In this document: piece after piece, positions 1-5,884 of the stretch
Numbering within the stretch: the stretch's first letter is position 1
How the letters are laid out: every line of letters begins with the position of its first letter
Assembly (NCBI GenBank): GCA_021767525.1
Contig: JAASTF010000070.1
Location: forward strand, 1-11,860
DNA: 11,860 bases
Origin: Paracoccaceae bacterium
Lineage (GTDB): Bacteria; Pseudomonadota; Alphaproteobacteria; Rhodobacterales; Rhodobacteraceae
Direction of reading: 5' to 3'
Notes under the pieces: model-generated
Seen by the model: only the letters and a program-made list of their open reading frames with translations
What the model was told of the DNA's origin: nothing
Databases searched by the model: none
Program-made: the position numbers and the translations under genes

Positions 1-161
1 CCCGACGGCCCGATAAAGGCGGTCACGGTCTTGTCTTCGATCGCCACGCTTACGTCTTTGATGGCGTGGGTGTCGCCATAATAGACTTGGCAGTTGTTGC
101 ATTCGAACTTGATTTCTTGGGTCGACACTTTGCTCTCCGTGCTGTGCGGGGCGTCATACAT
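1..161 (-). CDS. pstB: PstB, phosphate ABC transporter ATPase (N-terminal fragment, cut by left window edge)
   Basis: This is the ATP-hydrolysing subunit of the PstSCAB phosphate importer, acting on the cytoplasmic side of the inner membrane. Only the first 53 codons and part of the next are inside the window. They read from an N-terminal tail into the typical VYYGDTHAIKDVSVAIED segment and then TAFIGPSG, the beginning of the Walker A loop, exactly at the edge. The ATG at 161 is preceded by GAGGA with about 8 nt spacing. The gene starts 24 nt after the pstA stop, so it is in the same operon. A small oddity is a Cys-Asn-Asn-Cys pair (residues 21 and 24) just before the YYG segment, where most PstB proteins have no cysteines. 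Family assignment rests on the GPSG context and on the pstS-C-A order. PhoU and PhoB, which often follow, would lie outside the window. Confidence 0.95.
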   Translation of the reverse strand, partial: MYDAPHSTESKVSTQEIKFECNNCQVYYGDTHAIKDVSVAIEDKTVTAFIGPS

Positions 162-185
162 GGATGTATCCTCGATCCGGCCGGA

Positions 186-1523
186 TTACCAACGGCGCTC
201 GAAACGGCGGCGCAGGATAATGGCGATGATGTTCATTGTCAGCAAAAAGGCCAGCAGCACGATGATCCCGCCCCATGCCTTTTCGTAAAAGCCCGCATCG
301 GCGCGCGCGGCCCAGGTGTAGATCTGCGCCGGCATGGCCGAGTTCGGCTCGGTGAAGCCCGCCATCAGACCGTCGGGATAGCCGCGCGCCACAAAGCCCA
401 CCATGCCGATCAGCAGAAGGGGCGCGGTTTCGCCCAGGGCCTGCGCCAGGCCGATGATGGTGCCGGTCAGGATACCCGGCATGGCCAGCGGCAGAACGTG
501 GTGGAACACCGCCTGCATTTTCGACGCACCCACCCCCAGCGCCGCGTCGCGGATGCTGGGCGGCACGGCTTTCAGGCTGGCGCGGGTCGAGATGATGATG
601 GTGGGCAGGGTCATCAGCGTCAGGACAAGGCCGCCGACCAAAGGCGCCGATTGCGGCAGGTGCATAAACTGGATGAACACCGCCAGGCCCAGGATGCCGA
701 AGACGATCGACGGCACGGCGGCCAGGTTCGAGATGTTCACCTCGATCAAATCGGTAAAGCGGTTCTTGGGCGCGAATTCTTCCAGGTAAATGCTGGCCGC
801 CACGCCGATAGGCAGCGACAGCACCAGCACCACCAGCATCATGAAGAACGACCCCACGACCGAGGCGCCTATCCCTGCCCCGCCGGGGTTGTCCACGCCC
901 GCATCCGCGCCGGTCAGAAAGGCCCAGTTGAACGCGTTGCGGATCACGCCCGCCTCGGCCAGCGCATCGACGAGGTCAAGGTCGCTGGCCATCAGAAACC
1001 GGCTGTCCTGGATCGTCTCGCGCGAGACGCGGCCCTTGAAATAGCCATCCACGCGTGAGCTGGCCGGCAATTGGAACGACACCGGCTGGCCCACCTGTTC
1101 CGGGTTTTCGGCGTAAAAGGCGCGCAGATCGCCGCCGATCTTGCCCAGCAGACGTTCGATGGCAGTGGCGTCGAATTCGGCCTCGATCCCGCGGGCATCC
1201 AGCCGCTCTTGCAGGGCGGCGATGAACAGGTCCTGATAAGCCTTGGTTTTGAACAGCTGGCTTTCGGCCGCCTCGAGTTGCGGCTGGGTCAGTGTGAATT
1301 CCACATCCACGACCGCCCGGGTAAAGGTGGGCGCACCGGCGCGGATGATCGACACCGCAAGGACGACCAGAAAGAACAGGCCGATCACGATGGCGGCGAT
1401 GCCATAGGCCTTGAACCGGGTTTCGGCCGCATTGCGCCGCTTGGTGCGCGCATCCTGTGCATGCAGGCTGCCGCGTGTTTTGGCCGGGTTGCCGGGCGTG
1501 CTCATGTCGGTTGCATCGGTCAT
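186..1523 (-). CDS. pstA: PstA, phosphate ABC transporter permease with large N-terminal/periplasmic domain
   Basis: This is one of the two membrane permeases that form the phosphate channel of the Pst importer. The protein has 445 residues, against about 300 for E. coli PstA. A charged cytoplasmic tail (1-38) leads to a first membrane helix (about 39-61). A hydrophilic region of roughly 150 residues follows (about 62-210, probably periplasmic), then five more hydrophobic segments (about 216-244, 265-288, 295-312, 350-378, 415-437). The permease signature contacting PstB is seen at about 323-352 as SIRDAALGVGASKMQAV followed by LPLAMPGI. The extra N-terminal part resembles the DUF3333 extension known from alphaproteobacterial PstA. 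The start ATG overlaps the pstC stop as ATGA, implying translational coupling and equal dosage of the two permeases. The product ends in a basic RRRFERRW tail. Confidence 0.95.
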   Translation of the reverse strand: MTDATDMSTPGNPAKTRGSLHAQDARTKRRNAAETRFKAYGIAAIVIGLFFLVVLAVSIIRAGAPTFTRAVVDVEFTLTQPQLEAAESQLFKTKAYQDLFIAALQERLDARGIEAEFDATAIERLLGKIGGDLRAFYAENPEQVGQPVSFQLPASSRVDGYFKGRVSRETIQDSRFLMASDLDLVDALAEAGVIRNAFNWAFLTGADAGVDNPGGAGIGASVVGSFFMMLVVLVLSLPIGVAASIYLEEFAPKNRFTDLIEVNISNLAAVPSIVFGILGLAVFIQFMHLPQSAPLVGGLVLTLMTLPTIIISTRASLKAVPPSIRDAALGVGASKMQAVFHHVLPLAMPGILTGTIIGLAQALGETAPLLLIGMVGFVARGYPDGLMAGFTEPNSAMPAQIYTWAARADAGFYEKAWGGIIVLLAFLLTMNIIAIILRRRFERRW

Positions 1524-2992
1524 TCGTATTGCTCCCGGTATTTGCGCACGATGAACAGCGCAAAGACATTCAGGCCAAGGGTGATCACGAACAGCGTCAT
1601 GCCCAGGGCAAAGGCCACCAGCGCCTCGGGGCTGGCGAAATCGGCGTCGCCGGTCAGCTGGCTGACGATCTTGGCGGTCACGGTCGTCATGGCGTCGAAG
1701 GGGTTCAGCGACAGCCGCGCGGCGGCGCCCGCCCCCAGCACAACGATCATCGTCTCGCCAATGGCGCGGCTGGCGGCCAGCAGAACGGCCCCCACGATGC
1801 CCGGAAGGGCAGCGGGCAGAACCACCTGGCGGATGGTTTCAGATTTCGTCGCCCCCAACCCGTAAGAGCCATCGCGCATCGCCTGCGGCACCGCGTTGAT
1901 GATGTCGTCGGACAGCGAGCTGACAAAGGGGATCAGCATGATGCCCATGACCAAGCCCGCCGTCATCACCGCGGTGCCCGCCTGCATCCAGCCAAGCCCG
2001 TCATCGCCAAAGACCCGCATCAGCAAGGGCCCCACCGTCAGCAGCGCGAAAAGGCCGTAGACGATGGTGGGGATGCCGGCCAGAACCTCAAGCATCGGCT
2101 TGGCCACGCTGCGCACCCGCGGGCTGGCATATTCCGACAGGTAGATCGCGGCGAAAAGGCCGATGGGCACCGCCACGGCCAGCGCCACGATCGAGATGTA
2201 GAACGTGCCCCACAGCAACGGCAAAACGCCCAGGTCCGAACTGCCGCCGCGCCCCGAAAAGCTGGGCGCCCAGTTGAGGCCGGTAAAGAAATCCCAGGCC
2301 GGGTAAAGGCGGAAGAATTCGATGGTGTTGAACACCAGGCTTAGGACGATGCCGATGGTTGTCAGGATCGCGATCGACGCCGCCGCGATCAACAGCGCGC
2401 GAATGCCGCTTTCAACCACGTTGCGCGCGCGAAAGGCCGGCGCCGACTGCGCCAGGCCCCAGGCCGCCCCGGCCAGTGCCAGCGCGATCACCGCCGCCGC
2501 CATGGCCAGATTGCCGGTGGCGCTAAGCCCGCGATAGGATTGTGCCGCTTGCAGAACCGGCGCCGTGATCTCGCCGGTGACGATCTGGCCGGCCTCTTTC
2601 AACGCCTCGGTGATCTGCCCGATATCCGCAGCCGGCGCAGCCGCCTGGCGCGCGGTCAGCAGACCCTGGGCCACGGCACTATCCAGGCCCGACGCGGTGC
2701 GCCGCACCTCGGCCATCACCAGCCCGAGCGAGGCATTGTCCGCAACCGCACCCTGGGGGATGTCGCCCGACACGATATTTGCCACGACGATCGGCTGCAC
2801 CAGCAGCCACACGATCATCAGCAAAAAGGCGGGCACCGCCGCCTTTAGCATCGCGTTGGCCCCGTAATAGCTGGGCAGCGAATGAAGCTGCCGCCGGTCG
2901 CCCCCGGCGGCGGCCAAAGCGCGCTGGCGGCCCAGGACAAAGCCAAGGGCCGCCACAGCGCATACGATCAGAACAAGCCAGAACAGCGGCAT
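1520..2992 (-). CDS. pstC: PstC, phosphate ABC transporter permease (long form)
   Basis: This is the second permease of the phosphate importer and the partner of PstA. At 490 residues it is much longer than E. coli PstC (319). The N-terminal part carries a membrane helix at about 2-21, a second at about 50-72, a largely hydrophilic stretch (about 74-158) and another helix (about 160-180). This matches the N-terminal extension known for long alphaproteobacterial PstC proteins. The canonical permease core starts near residue 195. Its ABC-interaction loop is at about 370-400 (MRDGSYGLGATKSE, then VLPAALPGIV), followed by AIGETMIVVLGAGAAA. The ATG at 2992 has only a run of six G just upstream as a possible ribosome site. 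It is separated from pstS by 85 nt containing a strong hairpin, and it overlaps pstA by 4 nt. Expression is expected to come from the PHO promoter upstream of pstS. Confidence 0.95.
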   Translation of the reverse strand: MPLFWLVLIVCAVAALGFVLGRQRALAAAGGDRRQLHSLPSYYGANAMLKAAVPAFLLMIVWLLVQPIVVANIVSGDIPQGAVADNASLGLVMAEVRRTASGLDSAVAQGLLTARQAAAPAADIGQITEALKEAGQIVTGEITAPVLQAAQSYRGLSATGNLAMAAAVIALALAGAAWGLAQSAPAFRARNVVESGIRALLIAAASIAILTTIGIVLSLVFNTIEFFRLYPAWDFFTGLNWAPSFSGRGGSSDLGVLPLLWGTFYISIVALAVAVPIGLFAAIYLSEYASPRVRSVAKPMLEVLAGIPTIVYGLFALLTVGPLLMRVFGDDGLGWMQAGTAVMTAGLVMGIMLIPFVSSLSDDIINAVPQAMRDGSYGLGATKSETIRQVVLPAALPGIVGAVLLAASRAIGETMIVVLGAGAAARLSLNPFDAMTTVTAKIVSQLTGDADFASPEALVAFALGMTLFVITLGLNVFALFIVRKYREQYE

Positions 2993-3032
2993 TAGCCCCC
3001 CAAGATCTTGAACAAAGGTCCTAAAAGGAAAG

Positions 3033-3057
3033 GGGGGCGGCGGAATATGCCGCCCCC
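3033..3057 (-). terminator. Hairpin between pstS and pstC (attenuator or mRNA-stabilising element)
   Basis: There is a perfect 9-bp inverted repeat, GGGGGCGGC at 3033-3041 and GCCGCCCCC at 3049-3057, around a 7-nt loop. Read on the minus strand it is followed by CCTTTCCTTTT, an interrupted T-rich tract. It lies inside the operon, 20 nt after the pstS stop. This suits partial termination or protection of the 3' end of pstS mRNA, giving more binding protein than permease. A weaker 5-bp hairpin with a CAAG loop (3062-3075) lies between it and the pstS stop. The structure is seen directly; the role is inference. Confidence 0.6.
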
Positions 3058-3077
3058 TGTTTGGCGCAAGCGCCAGA

Positions 3078-4115
3078 TTACATGGACGAGCCCATCACCT
3101 GCTCGTCGGCGATCTTCTGCTGGGTTTCGGCCAGCTCGGGATCAGCCACCAGGCCATAGTTGGCCAGCGGGCCCGACGGACCGGCGATTTCGTCGGCGGT
3201 AAAGAACTGGGCGTATTCCTTCAGGCCCGGGATCACGCCGATATGCGCCTTCTTGATGTAGAAGAACAGCGGGCGCGACACCGGGTATTCGCCCGATGCG
3301 ATCGTCTCGGTCGACGGTGCGACGCCGCCCATCGTTGCGACCTTCAGCTTGTCGGTGTTGTTCTCATAGAAGGCGAGGCCGAACACGCCGATACCATCGG
3401 GGTTGGCGTCGATGCGGGCCAGGGTTTCGGTGTAATCGCCGTCGATATCGACCGAACGGCCGTCCTGGCGCACGTCCAGGCAGGCGTCTTCGGCGTCATC
3501 CTCGCTCATGCCGCCATCCATCATGGCCTTCATGGCGCCGGTCGCTTCGCAGCCTTCCAGCAGTACCTTATCTTCGAAGACTTCGCGGGTGCCGTGCTTG
3601 GTGCCGGGGATGAACATGGCGATTTCCGCATCGGGCAGATCGCTGTTGAACTCGGCCCAGGTGTTGTAGGGGTTGTCGACCACTTCGCCGTCAACCAGAA
3701 CCTTGGCGCCGATGGCGTTGAAGATGTCGGCGGGCTGGAACGCGGTGAAGGCCGGGCCCGACTGCTGGCTGGCGAACACGATGCCGTCATAGCCGATGCG
3801 CACTTCGATGATGTCGGTCACACCGTTTTCGGCGCAGGCCTTGATTTCCTTTTCGCGGATGGCGCGGCTGGCGTTGGCGATGTCGATGGTGTTTTCGCCC
3901 ACGCCTTCGCAGAACCGCTTGAGCCCGGCCGACGAGCCGCCCGATTCAACAACAGGCGTCGGAAAATCGGTGTTTTCACCGAAAAGTTCCGCCACGATCG
4001 AGGCATAGGGCAGCACGGTCGACGAACCGGCGATCTGCACGTTGTCGCGGGCGGCGGCGGCGGTGGCGGAAACGGCAGCGATGGCCAGCGCCGAAGCGGT
4101 CAGTTTCAGGGTCAT
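3078..4115 (-). CDS. pstS: PstS, periplasmic phosphate-binding protein
   Basis: This is the high-affinity phosphate receptor of the Pst importer, which delivers phosphate to PstCA. It has 345 residues with a Sec signal peptide. The basic start MTLK is followed by a hydrophobic alanine-rich core ending at about residue 22 (AAAA/RDNVQ). The phosphate-site segments of the family are present: AGSSTVLPYA (29-38), ESGGSSAGLKRF (57-68), DIANASR (78-84), GYDG (108-111) and PGTKHGTREVF (170-180). Four cysteines in the mature protein (69, 93, 189, 212) could form two disulfides. There is no lipobox cysteine at the cleavage site, so it should be soluble periplasmic. The ATG at 4115 is supported by AGGAG with 6 nt spacing. 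A three-repeat PHO box lies about 84-112 bp upstream, so PhoB-dependent induction during phosphate starvation is strongly expected. It is the first gene of the pst operon. Confidence 0.97.
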   Translation of the reverse strand: MTLKLTASALAIAAVSATAAAARDNVQIAGSSTVLPYASIVAELFGENTDFPTPVVESGGSSAGLKRFCEGVGENTIDIANASRAIREKEIKACAENGVTDIIEVRIGYDGIVFASQQSGPAFTAFQPADIFNAIGAKVLVDGEVVDNPYNTWAEFNSDLPDAEIAMFIPGTKHGTREVFEDKVLLEGCEATGAMKAMMDGGMSEDDAEDACLDVRQDGRSVDIDGDYTETLARIDANPDGIGVFGLAFYENNTDKLKVATMGGVAPSTETIASGEYPVSRPLFFYIKKAHIGVIPGLKEYAQFFTADEIAGPSGPLANYGLVADPELAETQQKIADEQVMGSSM

Positions 4116-4143
4116 TGGTAGCTCCTGTTTGGGGTTTTGTCCC

Positions 4144-4162
4144 GATCATCCCCTCGATGATC
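4144..4162 (-). other. Inverted repeat in the pstS 5' leader
   Basis: GATCATC (4144-4150) and GATGATC (4156-4162) form a perfect 7-bp stem with a 5-nt loop. It lies between the predicted PHO-controlled start point and the pstS ribosome site, so it would be present in the pstS leader RNA. It could be an mRNA 5' stability stem or a protein-binding site. There is no U-run, so it is not a terminator. Confidence 0.4.
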
Positions 4163-4198
4163 TTGAGCGTGGTCCTATGGGCGTTGTGCTGACCTTTT

Positions 4199-4227
4199 GT
4201 GACACTAACGTAACAGTTTCATGACAG
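4199..4227 (-). promoter_or_regulatory. PHO box (three 11-bp-phased repeats) upstream of pstS
   Basis: On the minus strand three 7-mers follow each other at exactly 11-bp spacing: CTGTCAT (4227-4221), CTGTTAC (4216-4210) and GTGTCAC (4205-4199), separated by GAAA and GTTA. The E. coli PhoB consensus is two CTGTCA-type repeats 11 bp apart, so the first two give a full PHO box and the third extends it by one more PhoB monomer site. A weak -10 candidate, CATAGG, lies at 4179-4174. No good -35 hexamer is present, as expected where PhoB replaces -35 recognition. The spacing and match are seen directly; PhoB binding is inferred from the family. Confidence 0.85.
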
Positions 4228-4300
4228 CACCCGCCACGCGCCGGAATTGCCGCGCCTTTCGGCTGACATGCGGGCGATTGACAGGCTTGTGCCCTTTGTC

Positions 4301-4317
4301 GCACGTTTTTGACGTGC
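4301..4317. repeat. Inverted repeat GCACGT-N5-ACGTGC upstream of the hemopexin/peptidase gene
   Basis: The two 6-bp arms are perfect and flank a TTTTG centre. The element sits where a -10 would be expected downstream of the TTGACA at 4278, so it could be an operator for a dimeric regulator. That is inference; the symmetry alone is seen. Confidence 0.3.
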
Positions 4318-4470
4318 ACGGGCGAACGTATTTTCCCGCATAACCGCATCTGCCCCATGTGGCGCTTTGCAGGGACCTGCGCAAAGGCCCCTGCCGGCCT
4401 GTCTTTTCCGACAGGGCGCGCGCCGCTAAAGGGCCCGGCCCGTGCCATGACAAGAGGAACTGAAAGACAG

Positions 4471-5868
4471 ATGATTGATTCGATTATTGAAAAGGCCGAT
4501 GGCAATTTTCTGGCGGTGGTCGGCCCGTGGTGTTTCGACTATGATTTCGAGGGTGGCATCGCCCTGGGCCCGGCGCGGTTGGCAGCGGATGATTTCCCGG
4601 GTTTTCCACCGTTTCCCGATGCGATGCTGATGGGCCAGGGCGACCGGGCGCAGAAACTCTATGTCTTTTCGGCCTCGCAATATTATCGCTATGACCTGTC
4701 AAGCGCGCAGCCCACCCTGGATCCGACCTATCCCCGGCCGATACGCAACAACTGGCCCGGGCTGGATCAACTGCGGATCGGCGGGTATTTCCGCGCCGCA
4801 ACAACCCTGCCCGATGGGCAGATCCTGTTTTTCCGCAACGACGACGTGATTCGATACGATTTCCAGACCGGCGTGATCGGCACACCCGAACCGATTGCCG
4901 ACGCCTTTCCCGGATTGCCCGACGAGATCGACTGCGCCGTTATGGGCAAGTCGGGCAGCAGCCGGGCGCATATGCTTTACGCGATCAAGGGCGATGAATA
5001 CTGGCGGTTCAACACGGCAACCGGCCGGATCGACGGCGCCAACGGCGCCAGCTTTACGGCCAACTGGCAGAACCTGACCCCGCCGGTCGATCACGCGCTG
5101 CTGGTGCAGGGCCGTCGCAAGATGCGCATCGGCCTGCCCGCCAGATGGGAGCGGTTCGACAAGGCCGCGCTTGTCACCACCGCCTATCAGCGGCTGGACG
5201 ACCCCGACCTGATCCGGCAACGCGGCACGCCGCTATGCGGGCAGGCCGCGATCCTTTACGCGCTGGCCCGCTGGCATCCCGCCCGCTATATCGACGCCGC
5301 GATTTCGGCCATTGGGTTCGGCGGGCTGATCGGCAGCGCAACGATCCCCACCCCCGAGCACGAGTTCACCCCGCGCGATCGCGTCTTTGCAGAAGGCGTG
5401 CCGCCCGGGTCGAACATCGCGCCCATCGACTGGGTCACAATGGGTATCCTGCGCGATGACGAGAACGCCCTGCGCGGCATCGGCGCCGATCGCGGCGACA
5501 TCGCCAATGGCATCACGACGCCGAACGAGATGCGCTTTTACCTGAAGCATCTTTTTCCCGATGGCGAGATCGAGGTGGACCGCGCCCTTGTCGGCCGCAA
5601 GCGGAATGCCATCGAAAAGGCCCGGGATGCCGTGGCGCAGGGCGGCCATGCCTTCTTGCTGACCTCAAGCGACGGCACGCTTCCGATGGCCCCGGGCCTG
5701 CCCAATCACTGGGTCGCCTACATAAGCGGTCTGACCTTTCACGGCGGACTGCGCTATACCGGCGTCGATCTGCGCTGCTGGTCCTGGGGCGGCCTGCACG
5801 ACATGACCCTGACGCGCCAGCAATTTCGAAACGGCTTTTACGGTGTGGTGACCTGGGTGCCCGGCTGA
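4471..5868 (+). CDS. Hemopexin-repeat protein with putative papain-like cysteine peptidase/amidase domain
   Basis: The gene encodes 465 residues in two parts. Residues about 10-225 look like a hemopexin-type four-bladed propeller. Three repeats each run from an aspartate or glycine start through an aromatic core to a W/F-containing end: LYVFSASQYYRYD (63-75) to NNWPGL (93-98), ILFFRNDDVIRYD (118-130) to AFPGLP (145-150), and IKGDEYWRF (172-180) to NWQNLTP (198-204). A fragment at 13-45 and another at 206-225 may close the ring. Residues about 250-465 carry PLCGQAA (C256), PNHWVAY (H413), GVD (D433) and WSWG (437-440), the order and spacing expected for a papain-like Cys-His-Asp triad. There is no signal peptide or membrane helix. 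The ATG at 4471 follows GAGG with rather long spacing; ATG 4447 (adding MTRGTERQ) is an alternative. Substrate, export route and role are unknown. Hemopexin similarity is fairly sure, catalysis is inference. Confidence 0.85.
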   Translation: MIDSIIEKADGNFLAVVGPWCFDYDFEGGIALGPARLAADDFPGFPPFPDAMLMGQGDRAQKLYVFSASQYYRYDLSSAQPTLDPTYPRPIRNNWPGLDQLRIGGYFRAATTLPDGQILFFRNDDVIRYDFQTGVIGTPEPIADAFPGLPDEIDCAVMGKSGSSRAHMLYAIKGDEYWRFNTATGRIDGANGASFTANWQNLTPPVDHALLVQGRRKMRIGLPARWERFDKAALVTTAYQRLDDPDLIRQRGTPLCGQAAILYALARWHPARYIDAAISAIGFGGLIGSATIPTPEHEFTPRDRVFAEGVPPGSNIAPIDWVTMGILRDDENALRGIGADRGDIANGITTPNEMRFYLKHLFPDGEIEVDRALVGRKRNAIEKARDAVAQGGHAFLLTSSDGTLPMAPGLPNHWVAYISGLTFHGGLRYTGVDLRCWSWGGLHDMTLTRQQFRNGFYGVVTWVPG

Positions 5869-5880
5869 CGCGCACCGGGC
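5859..5880. other. Short inverted repeat at the convergent ends of the hemopexin gene and phoR
   Basis: GCCCGG (5859-5864) and CCGGGC (5875-5880) surround a 10-nt loop that contains the stop codon of the plus-strand gene. The two genes converge with only 16 nt between their stops. There is no T-run on either side, so it is at best a weak bidirectional terminator. Transcripts of the two genes probably overlap. Confidence 0.3.
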
Positions 5881-5884
5881 GGCG

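Larger units (their letters stand above)
4116..4470. other. 355-bp divergent intergenic region between pstS and the hemopexin/peptidase gene
   Basis: The left part holds the pstS leader, its hairpin and the PHO box. The right part (about 4228-4470) would contain the promoter and leader of the plus-strand gene. A perfect TTGACA is at 4278-4283, but the hexamer 17 nt further on (GCACGT, 4301-4306) is a poor -10. An inverted repeat GCACGT-TTTTG-ACGTGC spans 4301-4317. A CCTGTC-TTTTCC-GACAGG hairpin (4398-4415) lies 31-73 nt before the possible start codons at 4447 and 4471. No second PHO box oriented toward the plus-strand gene was found. No convincing small ORF or RNA gene was seen here. Confidence 0.6.

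Noticed and set aside
66..1058. Long plus-strand open frame opposite pstA
   Set aside because: It is antisense to a well-supported gene, with a His/Arg/Gln-rich composition typical of the reverse complement of GC-rich coding DNA.
1457..2344. Plus-strand open frame opposite pstC
   Set aside because: Shadow of pstC; the composition is His/Gln/Arg rich and no domain is recognisable.
3243..4121. 292-codon plus-strand frame opposite pstS
   Set aside because: Antisense to pstS. The Gly/Asp/Val-rich sequence is the product of reading pstS codons backwards, and there is no ribosome site or motif.
4309..4470. Upstream extension of the hemopexin/peptidase gene from a TTG at 4309
   Set aside because: The added 54 residues show no signal peptide or homology-like pattern, and the TTG lies within the likely promoter region. 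ATG 4471 or 4447 fits better.
4146..4505. Minus-strand 119-codon frame across the pstS promoter region
   Set aside because: It would overlap the PHO box and promoter and has no ribosome site or recognisable sequence.
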